Of a DNA stretch of 64,000 nt, positions 10,693 through 22,966 are shown in pieces. The position numbers were made by a program, and so were the translations under genes. Source of the DNA: Cheiracanthium punctorium (taxonomy: Eukaryota > Arthropoda > Arachnida > Araneae > Cheiracanthiidae); NCBI GenBank assembly GCA_038373885.1, contig JAWZYV010013270.1, positions 124,001 through 188,000 on the forward strand, in the 5' to 3' direction. A model generated the notes under the pieces. That model was given only the letters and a program-made list of their open reading frames with translations, searched no databases and was not told the origin of the DNA. The number at the start of each line of letters is the position of its first letter. The first letter of the stretch is position 1.

Positions 10693-13322
10693 CTCACATG
10701 AATTACAAAACTGCTAAATTAATTAAATTTCATCATGTTTATAATATATTTTTGCGCATTAGAGTATAAAAGTTTTTTTTTTTTTTATTTTAGAGATTAG
10801 GGTTAAAACATGTTCCTTCTGTTAGAGGAAAATTGCCAATTCATGGTAAGAACCATCCACATTCCCTGAAAAACAAGTCTATAAATATCCCATATTGTCA
10901 GATTATTTTTAACTATGTATTTTCACTAAATGATCAATATCATAAATAAAGAATGTATTTAAATCTGTTTTTTTTTATTTCAAAAGAACATTTCATAAAT
11001 ATTTAATCAGTTAACCAAACCATACTCCCTTCGGAAGTAAGCGAACATTCATCTCGTTTCGCCATTTCCGATGCCACGTGCATGACGCTCCTATTGATAA
11101 CGCATCTGGTTTTGCAATTCCGTTCCTAAACGCTATTGTAGGAAACTGAAAGTGACGCTAATGAATCCATCAGGGCCTCTCCAGAGGGAATAAAAAGCTG
11201 AAAATCGAACCGATTCGAAAGGGAAGCCATTTGTTTTAAAATGGAAAAGTTCCCTTTTTCATTTCTCCAAAAGAGCGCTTGGTGAATTGCAGTCAATGAC
11301 TTTATTGACTGCTGTAGAATAGAATTGGATCGAATACATACAATAATTTATGTTGAAACAAAATTTCCATTTTTTAAATCTTTCGCTCCCTTAAAAAAAA
11401 AGCTTTAGTGTGCTATTTCATCCAAAACCTGCTGTTTTACTGCAGTTATGTAATACAGAGGGACCGAGAATTGTTGGGCACTTTATAAAATTAAAATTTA
11501 AAAAAAATTTTGTGCGAAGGAAAATTATTTTTTTCACTCTGGCATGAAACATTCGCATTCAAATTGATGTATAGCCTGTGATCATCTTTGCTTGAATATA
11601 AAGCGAAAGCGTTTCATAGTGAAATGCGGAAAAATTGTACATCACTACATTAATATAGGGGGAAATTTTTATATACTGGGATTGTTTTGGGACGAGGATA
11701 GTACGCAAATTTAAAAAGTTTGACTGTTTGAAAACTAACTAGAGGAAGTTTTTCTTAAAGTAGTCTTTTTTTTTTCTTATTTTGAGAATTTTTTCAACTG
11801 ACACTGCCCACATATCTCTAACAGATAAAGAATTAAAGCCCATTACCACTTCTATGGGACACCCTGCACATATGAACACCTTCATTCGTTTTCTCAGTAT
11901 AAATAATAAATACACGAAATACGGGTGGTGAATTTTCGCGTAAACTATCTGAAATTTAGATTTGGGACTTTCCATAGCATGCAGCATTGCTTGAAGATCT
12001 AGAAAATGGATTTAGGTATTCATTTGCAGATCCTCGCTTTTGGCGTGGTGGTAACGATATTACAACCAAGTAGATTTAAAACTGTTGTCAATATTCAAAT
12101 CACGTAACTATTCAAAGTTCGTGAAAATATAGGAATTTAGGCGTAAGAGTTTACGCTGTTTAGTGAGTATGCGTAATGCGAAATTCTGTGCAAGTCGCTA
12201 CAAAACACAGTGAGAACGTGAGTTTGCGTCATAACATGTATGATGCTTTAAGCATTTGGCATCATCTACTATGCTTAGCTTTTTAAAAAAATTCTATAAA
12301 AAGTCTTTAAAAAAATTCCAACGAACGAAATTCTTTGATTAAAATGACAGCTGAAATTTAAAACCAAACACCTTGGTAGTGATGCAGTTCAATATGTTTT
12401 TGGTCTCGTTACTTTGCAGTTAAAGAATGGATGCATTGAATTATACTTTGAATTTGAAGAAAAATTCGTCTGGTTCTTTTTATATTTTTAGAGCTCAACC
12501 CAACTCCATTCTTAAATCTCAATGCTGCTGAAGTGACAAACGAAAAAGCTCAGTGATGCCATTCATAGTGAAAGTGAATGGACCCTAAAAACACCTAAAT
12601 ATTGCACTTAAAGTTTTATTGGACTTTTCTTCAAATGGTGGAAGATTATTTTATGTATTTTTGGGTTTTCATGGAGGCGAAGATTTATAGGCATTTATAT
12701 CTTACGAAAATCTATTGAATGGGGAGAATTTATTTGATGCACTGTCGTTCTTAGAGAAGAAATAATTGAATTTTTGAAAGCAACGGGAAAGAATAAACGT
12801 TACATTAATAAGTGAGACTTAGTTTTGCTCTGTAAATTTGAATCGTTGTTTTATAAATATCTAAATCATGTTCATTTTGAACATAGTTATTCGAAGATTC
12901 ATTCTTTGATCGTCATCACATATCAATATGACAGATGTGTGATGCGTAAAATTACAAATCATCTTTACAAAAAACTCTTCAGTCCCGCATTAATAAGTAA
13001 AAAAGATGCAAAAGAAAAATGATTCATTTCTGGCAAACAAAAAAATTTATTTATATTTTATTATTTACATACAATTTGAACGATACCGAGTTGTTACATA
13101 GTACGTTATTCAATGAAAGGGAAGTGCATGGGCAAAGATGATTATAAAAAGCGGTATAACAAAGTAACCAACTCGGAAACTTGAGTATCGAAATGGTAAA
13201 CCTTGAAATTAATTGAAAAGTGTCTTAATTGCGTTAAAAATACACTAAGAAACAATATTATTTTAGAGTAAATGCTCGAGAGAAATTTTGTTTATTCACA
13301 CACACTTAGCGATAAGAGACAT
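10693..13322. other. Non-coding DNA with a complex-sequence block
   Basis: Mostly AT-rich DNA without recognisable genes. The block at about 11025-11275 is different: it has few homopolymers, balanced composition and sites such as CACGTG and CATGACG, and could be a conserved regulatory block. That is inference from sequence texture only. Confidence 0.4.
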
Positions 13323-13572
13323 TTAACCCTTTAACGCGCAGTGTTCCCGCTCTGGGATCACCAAACTCTGACGTTTTGACTGTTGCCAGTCACGAAGAAT
13401 AGATTGGATTTCTATAAAAATAGTTGCGGGTGACATAGCTCCACCAGAATCCTTTGCGTTTTAGCATGTCATTTCCCGTAAAAAAAAATGGTCACTTATT
13501 TTTAGCAGCACTGGCATTTGCTAGAAAGTGGAAGAATGCGAAAACAGCTGGATCGATTGCCCCATGCTGAAA

Positions 13573-13800
13573 AAAGGGCAGTCGTTGCCATCGCTCGACT
13601 TAAGACCAGCAAGATGGCGGACGATCGAAACGTTCATCGCGTGCCACAGATCTAGAGACCCTTTCTTTGACGACAGCTAGCTCGCGCACAGCCAGCTGCG
13701 TCAAAAAAAGGGTCTCGAGATCTGTGGCACGCGATGAACGTTTCGATCGTCCGCAATCTTACTGGTCGTTAAGTCGAGCGATGGCAACGGCTGCCCTTTT
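13573..13800. repeat. Large palindrome inside family G
   Basis: Arms of about 100 bp (13573-13672 and about 13699-13800) run from GGGCAG-C-GTTGCCATCGCTCG to a centre near AGCTAGCTCGCGCACAGC. The arms differ at only a few positions. The 33.9 kb copy of the family has a single version of this segment, so the inverted copy was probably gained in this one. Confidence 0.85.
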
Positions 13801-14017
13801 TACTTCCTTGTACGTAGTATAAGGAAGTAATGTGATCCCGAAAAATTTTGGGGGCCAAATTTCGACATAAAAACCGATTTTGACTACCTCTAAATTGAAT
13901 TTTAAAAATTTTTTCGATGCATCTCATCGTAGGCTAGCATGCACGATCATATTAACGCGTCTGCAACTCATTTTGACCAGTGGCGAGTCTACTGTGGCCA
14001 GTTTTTCCATGCCGTCT

Positions 14018-14047
14018 GTACGTACGTACGTACGTACGTATGTATGT
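14018..14047. repeat. ACGT tetranucleotide microsatellite
   Basis: GTAC repeats run for about 23 bp and then change to GTAT. The fragment at 44.7-45.1 kb keeps a shorter version, so the tract is an inherited part of the family. Confidence 0.9.
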
Positions 14048-14570
14048 AACTCGCATATCTCAAAAACTATTGGTCGTAGAATGTTGAGATTTGATATTTA
14101 GGATTGTTCTATGATCTAGTTGTGCACCTCCCCTTTTGGTGGCAATCGAATGAATAGTTTATGTACAGGACCGCCCAAAAGATTCGAAATACATTACGCT
14201 CTATGGGCCCAAATTCATTAAACTCGCCTAACTCAAAAGCTATTAGGCGTAGAATGTCGAAACTTCATATTTTGGATAGTTGTAACATCTAGTTGTGCAC
14301 CTCCCCTTTTGGTTCCATTCGACTGGATAGTTTATCTACAGGACTGCCCAAAACATTCGAAATACATTACACTCAATGGGCCGAAATTCATTAAACTCGC
14401 ATATCTCAAAAACTGTTAGGCGTTGAATGTTGAAACTTTATATTTAGGATTGTTGTAACATCTAGTTGTGCACCTCCCCTTTCGGTTCCATTCGACTGAA
14501 TAGTTTATCTACAGGACCGCCCAAAAGATTCGAAATACATTACGCTCTATGGGCCGAAATTCATCAAAGC
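14048..14570 (+). repeat. 173 bp tandem array, three units
   Basis: Units start with AACTCGC at 14048, 14221 and 14394 (period 173 both times). Shared words include CTAGTTGTGCACCTCCCCTT and ACAGGACnGCCCAAAA. A decayed extra unit lies at about 14873-15040. Confidence 0.92.
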
Positions 14571-14826
14571 GTTTTTTAGAGGTATTGGGCTATTTCAAAC
14601 GACTCAGAAGTGATATATGCTGTAAAGAGTTAGAAAATGAATTTCTCTATTAAAAAAAGTGTCTTTATCATTTATAGTTCTGCTACAGGAACACTCAAAA
14701 GATTTCCAATACATTACGGTCAATAGCAATTTTAGGAGCATTCATCCATTTCAAGCACAATACCGTCCTACCACATAAGTTAGGTAATGGTCCGACCACG
14801 GTCACGTGCCTCCCTCAAGAACTATG

Positions 14827-14856
14827 CCAAAAGTCGCCAAGCTTGGCGACTTTTGG
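14827..14856. repeat. 30 bp perfect palindrome
   Basis: A perfect self-complementary sequence centred on AAGCTT; its core is AGTCGCCAAGCTTGGCGACT. The same core (18 bp) occurs in the LTR at 47176-47193 and, with one change, at 7342-7359. Confidence 0.95.
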
Positions 14857-15063
14857 TGTACGTGTGTGCATATTTAACTCTCAAATCTCAAAAACTATTA
14901 TGAAATTTCATATATAAGAATGTTGTAACATCTAGTTGTGCATCTCGATTTTTGGTTCCAATCTACTGGAGAGTTTATTTACAGGACCACCGAAAAGAAT
15001 TTCAGTAACTTAATGTCTATGGACATCTTCATTATAATACAACTGTAGACAGTCATTGTTTGG

Positions 15064-15310
15064 TACATGCCCAAAATCTCGCCGTCTGTCCTCGACCTTG
15101 GCGAGTTTTGGCGAAATATCGCCAAATTTGGCGATAGTCAGTCATTTCGTCCATGCCCAAAGTATCGCCATTTGTCATCGTTCTTGGCGAGTTTTGGCGA
15201 AATATCGCCAAATTTGGCGATAATCTGTCATTGTTTGGTTTATGCTTAAAATCTCGCCAAATGTCGTCGACATTGACGAGTTTCGCCGAAATATCGCCAA
15301 ATTTGGCGCC
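15064..15310 (+). repeat. 88 bp tandem array, three units
   Basis: Units begin with ATGC at 15066, 15153 and 15241 (periods 87 and 88). Each contains GGCGAAATATCGCCAAATTT or a close variant followed by GGCG, which includes the palindrome GCCAAATTTGGC. Confidence 0.9.
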
Positions 15311-15869
15311 AAAAATTATTTCCTATTTTGTATAACTCTAAAACTTTAACCCGTAGATTTTTTAACTTTGTATTTAGAACTATTGTAATATCTAACTGTT
15401 TTCAATATCTTTTTTGACAGCATTCGACTGAGAATTTATTTACATGGTGAGCCAAATGACTTTGAATACATTGAGGTGTATAGATGCATTCAATTTATTG
15501 AAGGTCTGTGCTCACTGACTACTGTGGCTATCCCCAAAATCTCGCTGACTATCTCAAGTTTGTCGGCTTTTGGTGAAATATCGCCAAATAAAGTGTCAGA
15601 AGGAAATCTTTCAAATTGAACTCAGCTTGGCGATATCGAAATATTTGGCTAGAAATTGCTAAACCTTACTATTATTGATATTTTATCTCTTTCTAACAAA
15701 TAAATTTAGAGGAAGTGCGTCGAAAATATTTTTGATCTAATGGACGTGCAAGGAAGTCATGTGTTGGACACATCAGATTTTTTCAGTATTGGGAAAGGGT
15801 TGCGCCTCAAAGGGTTAAAAGAGCATTTCCGAAGCAAAATATTATTCTTCAATTCATTTGAAACTCGCA

Positions 15870-16980
15870 AAGCACTCTGGAGTATAGAGTATAACGTGGT
15901 GAAATAAAAATACATGCAAAAACAGTTCTTATTCAAATGCTGCTTCTGTTACTGAAAATGCGGAACAGGGGATTTTTTCTTTGTTGCTTTTTGCAAAACA
16001 CTCATCACCTTGACACCTGAAAAGATCTCATGTAGCAATATTAGTTTTCAGTGACGAAATAATAAACTTAATTAAGAGATGACTTTTCCAGAAAGGTGAT
16101 CGTAAAATGAATAATAGATTTTAAAAAATTTAATAGAAAAGAATGAATATAATCTATCAAATTTCTCATTTTTTTTCCGATCATGACTTACATATTAATC
16201 AAATTTAAGGACATAATGGCCTTAAAAATTGAATATACATTATAAAATTATTTTTTTCAATCATGACTTGCGTATTATTCATATTTAAGTATATAATGTC
16301 CTAAAAAATGATTGATTCATCCAATTTCAATTTTTTTCTAATCATGACTTTATTATATATTTTTCAAATTTAAGGATGTCATGGCCTTAAAAGTAAAATG
16401 AATGCAATTTATCAAATTTCATTTTCTTTCAGATCATGACTTACATATTATTCAAATTTAAGGAGAGAATAACCAGAATTGTCCGACTTGGGTTTTAGAC
16501 AAACATTGTATTCCGAAATCATTGTAAAATGAATAGGTATAGGTTTCTTCTTTTTAGAAAATAGAAGTAGTTTGCTCTTAAATGTTTCTTCTTTGTTAGA
16601 CTGTATTTTCAGACAGTTGTTGGCAAAATTTATACTGATTAAAAAGTTCGTTAATTACATTTGGAAGCAAAATATCAACTATACTAGCCTTCGCATTTTA
16701 CCTCTTTTCACTAAAACACAAACAGAAAAAACAAAACAATAAAAGATTCGTTTTTCTTTTCATAGTAAGCTGTCTATGGCTTTTCAAAATTCAAAATAAT
16801 GATAGGACTTCTCAATTGTCCAGGAAATACATTAGTTCCTTGAATGACTTTACAAACATAAGAAAAGTGCATGTATTCAATAAGAAGATAAAGGTTAATA
16901 TCGTCTTTCCACATGGAATCAATAAACATCTTAAGACTAGGATAGGATGAGGTATGCATTTCTTTTCGATAAAAAATATA
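15870..16980 (+). repeat. Family F, copy 2, with an 80-92 bp internal array
   Basis: It matches the 5.94-6.48 kb part of copy 1 and, in reverse, 17.03-17.83 kb. Within it, four units begin with ATCATGACTT at 16180, 16260, 16341 and 16433 and share CAAATTTAAGGA and TAATGGCCTTAAAA words. No coding frame is seen. Confidence 0.6.
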
Positions 16981-17029
16981 AAAAAAGTGCCCTTAAGTGA
17001 TATTTTTTCCTTAGACTTTTATTGTCAGG

Positions 17030-17830
17030 GAGTAGTTGCAGATTTATGCTCATTAAAATTTTAGTAGTTTCACTTGGAAACATAATATTAGCGTTTACCT
17101 GAATTCATGTTTTTTTCTTACATTTCCAAAAACTTTCGATAAACTAATACATTCCTGAAAATTTGAGAAGTTTTGTTTTTGCTTTCAATTTAGAAAAAAG
17201 GCTGAAGTTTCAGGAAAAAAGTAAGAAATTTTAAAAATAGTTTTATATATATTTCTGTTTTAGTGTAATGGGGTAAAGTGAGTATGCAATTAGGCTTACA
17301 GGAAAATAATTCAAAAAGAAAATATTTAAGTTTTTGATCAAAAAGAAGTACCTACTCATTTTGCGTACCATACCTTGCATACTGAGGTATCGGAATACAA
17401 TGTTTATTGAGAACTTAAGTCTAGCAGTCCTGGGCATTCAATTTTTAAATTTGAATGACATGTTTATGTCATGATAGGAAATAAAGAAATTTTCATAGAA
17501 TTTTTTGAGAGGGGATTTTAAAATGTTTTAACCTACCTTTATTGAAAAAGCAGTTCTTAATAAATGTTATAATCTCGATTCACTTAAAACAAACAAACTT
17601 TGTCATATCTTTTCAGGTGTAAAGTGGATGAATGCATTGCATAATGTAACACAAAAATTTTAAAAATTTAACAGTATAAGTAATAGAAAACAGCCAATGA
17701 AAAGTAAAATGCCTGTTTCTATTTCCATTTTACCCACCATACCCGATAAATGGGAAAATAGAAGTATAATTTAAAAACAAATATTAAATAATTTTAATCA
17801 AAAGAAATACCTATGCATTTTATTCAACTC
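17030..17830 (-). repeat. Family F, copy 3, inverted
   Basis: The reverse strand matches copy 2 just upstream, so the two copies form a loose inverted pair with a very short spacer. Shared words include ACATTGTATTCCG and CAAAATGAGTAGGTACTTC, then GAACTTCTCAAATTTTCAGG-like text. Confidence 0.6.
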
Positions 17831-18119
17831 TATACCACTATTTCAAATTCAATTTGGATTGCAATTATTGGTTTTAAAAGGTTTTGGAAATTCTTTGATT
17901 GTTCAATGCTGTTAAATGTTGAATCAAGAGGTATAGAGTACAGATGCAAGAGAACATTTTTTTTCTATACATATATAGAAATGATGTTAATTAAAATCAG
18001 AAACAGCAAATCCACTTACAAAAAAGTCAGTTTACTTAAAAAGTTTCACAATGATTTAATTTGGCTCGTTTGCGGAAACTCCAATAGAAAAGAGCAACAG
18101 CATTCATCTTGATCATATA

Positions 18120-18957
18120 CATTGACGAGCCGAAACATTATGATCACCCCTACATTAGACAATTAACTCGTCTGGATGACAGGACAGCACGTAATTAAGT
18201 GGTAATGGTATTGAACTGATGCCGGAGAAGGTAAGAAATGATTCTTGCACTTAACGTTTGTGAGAGAAGGGAAAGGCTGTTGATCGAAGCGAATATGATT
18301 GAGAGCAGATTTTAATGTCCCAAACACTCGGAACGGCTATCTCCGAAACTGCACGACTAGTCCGTTTTTCACGATCTGCCGTTTTTAGTATCTATAAAAA
18401 GTGGATTCATGACGGCTCAATCAGCAGTAGACGCCAAGATGTTGTGTGTCCAGGCATCCTCCAAGAGAGAGGACCTCGGTGACTGTTCCGCCTAGTACAG
18501 CGAAATCGGTGGTAGATAGTGGGTCCGTTGACAGCCCAATAGGATGCAGATCCAAGTACAAGTGTTTCAGAACTCACAGTTCAGCGAACACTGCTGGATA
18601 GGGGACTGCGGAGCAGACGTCCCACTCTTGTTCCTCTGCTTACCAAGCGTAATTGTCAACTACGCTCACAGTGGGCACGGGAACATCCAGACTGGACCAC
18701 CGATATTTGGAAGAGAGTTGCCTGGTAGGATGATTCCCGATTCTTCTTCATCACATTAGTGGTCGTGTCAGGGTACACCGTCTTCCAGGAGAACAGCTGC
18801 TCCCTTCTCTCCATCAGCCCAGAGCTCAAACATTGCTGTTTTGAAAGCCAAAGGCGATGCAACGCGTTATTGAGTACACATTACTGAGTACACATTCTTG
18901 AGGACGCGTTATTGAGTGAAACATTATGACCAACAATAATGTTTTGGCTCTTCAGTG
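18120..18957 (+). mobile_element. Decayed Tc1-like transposon
   Basis: The terminal inverted repeats are CATTGACGAGCCGAAACATT (left) and CACTGAAGAGCCAAAACATT (right, other strand), flanked by TA at 18118-18119 and 18958-18959, the usual Tc1 target. At 838 bp it is shorter than intact Tc1 elements (about 1.3-1.7 kb), because the second half of the transposase is missing. See the transposase relic inside. Confidence 0.92.
18300..18870 (+). pseudogene. Tc1 transposase pseudogene
   Basis: Tc1 transposases bind the terminal repeats with paired helix-turn-helix domains and cut and paste with a DDE/D catalytic domain. Conceptual translation across several frames gives family-typical text. An N-terminal HTH stretch reads ARLVRFSRSAVFSIYKKW (about 18333-18400). 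After stops and a frame change comes LTVQRTLLDRGLRSRRP, then PLLTKRN and QWAREHPDW plus TDIWKRVAW (about 18555-18725). The part beyond the first catalytic Asp region (the VLFSDES-like motif) is disrupted: a stop follows VAW and DDSRFF is its remnant. The second and third catalytic regions are absent; the remaining 3' text is rearranged. Multiple stops and the deletion make it non-functional. Family assignment is firm; the subfamily is not determined. Confidence 0.9.
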
Positions 18958-18959
18958 TA

Positions 18960-20365
18960 CATTACTGAAAAAGCTAGATAATGAAGCAATTCATAAAAAT
19001 CAGTTCCAATTAAATATTTGTTAACGCGTTCAAATCATAACCACATACTTACTCTACAAGTGAAATAATGAATCTACAATAAAACAGATAATTTTATTTT
19101 TCTTCCTAGAAATTAAAGTGCAATTTTATGAAAGCTTGAACTAATCTAAAGAGCTATCAGCATAATGAATTCTGGGACAATGACGTCATTTTTACAACTG
19201 AACAAAATAATGCCATAGCATCCTAAAGTAGCGCCTCAAAACTGATAGTTTTTAAAATTTCCTGCATTCTGTAAAAATTGTAAACCATTAAAAATAATTT
19301 TTATTTTAAAATAAATATTACACAATGTTTAAATATGAAAAAAGTTCATTAACATCATGATTACTGATGATTTATGTAAAGTCAACATTTATTCAAGAAA
19401 GCAAAATTCATGTTGAGAAAACAGACCACTAATTAAAGAATTTTAATTATTCTTATTTGCTTTTATGCACGTAAGAGGCAATTTATATTAAACTCATAAG
19501 ATCTGAAATAAAATAACAAATTAAAAGTTCTTCTAAAATTTCTTTGACATAATCTCTTATTTCTCAATTTCTTCGAGAAAATAAGCTTTATTAAAGTTTT
19601 ACTTAACAGTGAAACGTGACTTTCCTGGATAATTTGTTTGATACACTGTGCAAACGAAATTTATCTCTAAATAACAATGTATTAAAAAAAGAACAATCAT
19701 GCAATATTATGTACAAAAAGATAATTAGAAAAAATTGCATATTTTGTAGTGAAGTCTAACGCTTGTGACGGTTTTTTTTTCTAATTATCGAATAAACGTG
19801 ATCATTTTTATCAGATGGTAAATAGTACAAAAAAAAAAGTCTAAATCAAAAGAATATTTTAAAGTATAATTGCTTTTTAGAAGGCCACAAAGAACTCAGC
19901 TAGATATGCTTTGCGAGATTTTAAAGTTGCGATATTTAGACGGCCTGACTAGACTGAGATAAAAATTGTCATACAAATCGTTGGTGATTGAATTAAATCA
20001 TTTAATGCTTCAGTCAATTGCATAATTGATCTATATGGGTGAAGCAATATCAAATTATTATTTTTAAGTATACTGCATTTATTACATAAATCTACAGTTA
20101 GTGCAAAAATGTTCAAAAACCATATTCTAATTTTCACTTTCATTTTTTTTGCTGAATTACTCGCAGATTCGAATTTATTGAAACGTTTCGTGCAGATCTA
20201 GTGTTTGGAAAATCGAGTGGAATCACTCCATATTTTTTCACAAACAAAAAATTAGAGATGGACAGCAAGGTTTGGCAATCTTTGCTACAGCTTCCCAAAC
20301 CAGGACGCCGCGTTTCCAAGGAGTAAGGTCATCGAACAAAGCAATAGTAAATTTCTTTCTGCTTA
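18960..20365. other. AT-rich non-coding DNA
   Basis: Nothing recognised; only short open frames without motifs. Confidence 0.5.
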
Positions 20366-20538
20366 CCTACAGTCATGGATGCCGGCAGAATATTTCCCAG
20401 GGGGGGGGGCAAAGACTACTTCAACGTATGTTTACCATGATGGAATGAACAAAAAGCAAGGAAAAACACTGCATACAAAAACCCAGGGGGGCTTCCCCCC
20501 CCCCTTGTCCTATGCTGCCGGCGCCCATGCCTACAGTC
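20366..20538. mobile_element. Small hAT-like MITE candidate
   Basis: Near-terminal inverted repeats ATGGATGCCGGCAG and, from the right end, ATGGGCGCCGGCAG face each other. G-runs and C-runs (20399-20409 and 20496-20505) continue the inverted symmetry. The same 9 bp, CCTACAGTC, lies on both sides (20366-20374 and 20530-20538). A target duplication of 8-9 bp would fit hAT; exact ends are uncertain. Confidence 0.55.
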
Positions 20539-20989
20539 TCTTATTTTGTGATTGTCACTGAAATAAAACAAACAACAAAAAAAGGCTTGTTATTGTAGGA
20601 TTTGGTCTCCCTCCCCCCTGATATCAGTTTTAACTTGCACGTTGCATCCTTAAAAAGAATTCATGCGCAGATTCCACTCCTGTGTAACCAGTATTGCTAC
20701 ACTAAGGGTCCTGCTGGGGTTTGCGAACTTCATTTCTTGATTTTTAGCAACTTTGGGTAACAGATAAGTTAAAAGTGTAGTACAAAGTTTAGCATGGGAA
20801 AAAATGAAATTTACACGCTTTCTTTTTGGAAAATTTCCACTAGCAGTTCTGGCTGAGCTGAGTTTGGTTTAGTAGTAGCAATACTTACAACTTTTAATGA
20901 AAACAACCATGTAATTATAGAGTGTTGTCATTATAATTAATGCTAAAAAACTGAATTATTTTATATAATGTACGTGTATTGCGTTAAGT

Positions 20990-21190
20990 AAACGTACACG
21001 AGAATATTTGCTAGGGGGTGGATGCCTTTGGGGGCGGACATTTAAGGGGTTCTAACGCGCATTCGCGTACAACTGGAGAAAACTGCCCGAAAGTCCAAAC
21101 CATTGAATCGCCAGCCGCGCGGTAGACCAGAACCTGAGATCTTTACGCTTCAGCCATTTACCATGTTCATCGTCTTATCTAATCGGTCGT
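20990..21190 (-). repeat. SINE-like repeat (family S3), fragment
   Basis: Resembles 50560-50770: TGCCTTTGG, GCGGnC..AACG, CTGGAGAAA and AGAACTnAGG occur in the same order. On the reverse strand there is a B-box-like GTTCTGG word. Probably tRNA-derived; divergence is high. Confidence 0.5.
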
Positions 21191-22440
21191 GGTCGGTTCC
21201 CTTCTTTTACACAAAAGTATTTAAAAATCAAGTTTTGTTTTGTATTTTATATGAGTGAAAAGGAAAAAAAATCTACAAAACTTTCATATCTTAAATGCGT
21301 AGTAAAGTGCTATACATTAAAAATTGTTATTCCAATCACACGAGCTGAAAGGTTGGGAATGAAGAGTAAAGAGAAATATTTAATATATCGCGGAGCACAT
21401 TTTTTTTTAACTTTAAAGTTGTAAATCGTATTTAAAGTTGTTTTCTTTAATTACAATATCATTCCAAAACGAAATACTGTTTTTATACAATGAAAGATGT
21501 ATGAAAAAGATTGTGTATTAAAAATAGACATCTAAAAATGGCAGTAATGTATCTAAATCTCGTAACTTTCGTCGATTTTTACACATTGTCTTGTTTGCTC
21601 GTTATTTTTAGATTTATCGAACGCAGGTGGCCAGACTTGTGAAGGTTTGACCCAGAAAATAGGAATGCTGATGAAGTTTTTTAAGGTTCAATATTATAAT
21701 ACGATTAAAAAATGCCGTTCCAAGATAAAAAGTGATAAATTATCTTATTTATAAATTTATTTTGCATCAGAAATTTAACGAAGAAATATCGGTGAAAAAT
21801 CTTAATAAATCTTGTTGTAGGATAGGATGGATTATGATATGCTCAAAAAACTCGCGAAGTAGTTGCTGAGAGGCTCATTTATTAAATTTATAGCCCTTTT
21901 TCTTTAAGAAATACTGAGCTGCTAATGTCGGCAGAAAATCGAAAGTGAGGAAAACTTAATACTTGAAGACTTAGTCATTCGGGAAAAAAAGATAAACTTT
22001 TTTATGTTGATTTCGGTCAACTTTAATACGTTTTTGAAGATAAATATTAATGTATGCTGCAAAGTAGTAGTGTATTCAGAATGTAGATACAATTACTGTT
22101 TTTGATGATGAAGATCTCATATAGATATGCACAAATAAATAATTTTTTAAAACAAAAGGAAAGTTTTGATAAATTGCTGCGATAATTGCTAAAAAGTGTT
22201 AAAAATAACTAATGATCGAGTGCAGCTTGCATACCGATGATTCAGAGTGACATTTTTATGCAGTTAAATCACACAGTGAACGAAGTACACACAGTAGGAA
22301 AATGCTAGCATCTGCTATCAGCGCTAGGTGAAGAATACTATTATTGTCAAGTTTTTTCTAGAATTTTGGCAGATTAGAAATTGAAAACTAACGAGAAATA
22401 ATGAAGTTCCATTCAGATTATTATTATTATTATTATTTTT
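21191..22440. other. AT-rich non-coding DNA
   Basis: No gene or repeat recognised apart from a TTA microsatellite at about 22420-22437. Confidence 0.5.
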
Positions 22441-22453
22441 TACGAAGAACATA

Positions 22454-22475
22454 TTTCGACGATGCTCTTCATCAG
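22454..22475 (-). ncRNA. Hammerhead-like core, decayed
   Basis: The reverse strand reads CTGATGA, a short helix II-like spacer, then GAAA, the order of conserved hammerhead ribozyme core boxes. The spacer does not pair well and helices I and III were not confirmed. Penelope-like retroelements often carry hammerheads, but no reverse transcriptase is seen here. Confidence 0.2.
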
Positions 22476-22966
22476 TGGATCACAAGAAGCTCCCACTTAG
22501 CCCCTTGTGATTATTTTATTTAGGCATACGTAAAACACTTGATTTTTTTCCCCCATGAAAGTTCGTTTTCCGCCTGTACCAACTGTCATTGGGGAACGGA
22601 AAACGAGGATACTTGCAGGCATCGGAAATGTTAACACCAGAGAAGCTGAAAAAAGTGTGTGACGAATTCTACTGCAGAAGGGATATTGTTTGTGTTTCTG
22701 GTTTTGATCACATTGAACACGTATAACTTTCTGGGGTTGGAAACTTTACACTGCTACTTTATATTTCCATTTCCCCAAAATGCATGTATCTCTAGTAGTT
22801 TTGTAACTATAGCCTTATAATCTTTGGCTATTCATCAGTAATCATTCTGTAGTACACGTATTCTTGGAAACATATACAAAGAACTAACGAAAGACACTCA
22901 AAAGAACCTGGTGTTTAACCTAGTAAAATAACATACATAAGAAGATACTTATCGCTCACGATGCGT

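Larger units (their letters stand above)
13801..15774 (+). mobile_element. Helentron-like (HINE-type) non-autonomous element
   Basis: It starts ACTTCCTTGTACGT. The inverse, ACGTGCAAGGAAGT, lies about 20 nt before the 3' end and is followed by a small stem TGTGT-TG-ACACA. The 5' end also folds on itself (ACTTCCTT...AAGGAAGT). It sits within a T run: the 33.9 kb copy of the host shows an uninterrupted CTTTTTTT there. Short asymmetric inverted ends, a 3' stem-loop, internal tandem arrays and insertion between Ts are known Helentron/HINE traits. No replicase gene is present. Pieces of the family recur at 42.3 and 44.7-45.1 kb. Confidence 0.65.
13323..15818. mobile_element. piggyBac-like element (family G) carrying a nested insertion
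   Basis: The left end is TTAACCCTTTAACGCGCAGT and the right end, on the other strand, TTAACCCTTTGAGGCGCAAC. The same two ends flank a 413 bp copy at 33886-34298, and the left end recurs at 38924. Ends of the type TTAACCC with a TTAA target suggest piggyBac. The first 480 bp and last 45 bp belong to this element; 13801-15774 is a separate insertion. No transposase is visible. Confidence 0.75.

Noticed and set aside
18544..18759. 71-codon forward frame as a separate gene
   Set aside because: It is an out-of-frame reading of the Tc1 transposase relic.
22560..22760. Reverse-transcriptase or GIY-YIG coding remnant beside the hammerhead-like motifs
   Set aside because: Reading the frames by eye gave no catalytic motif.
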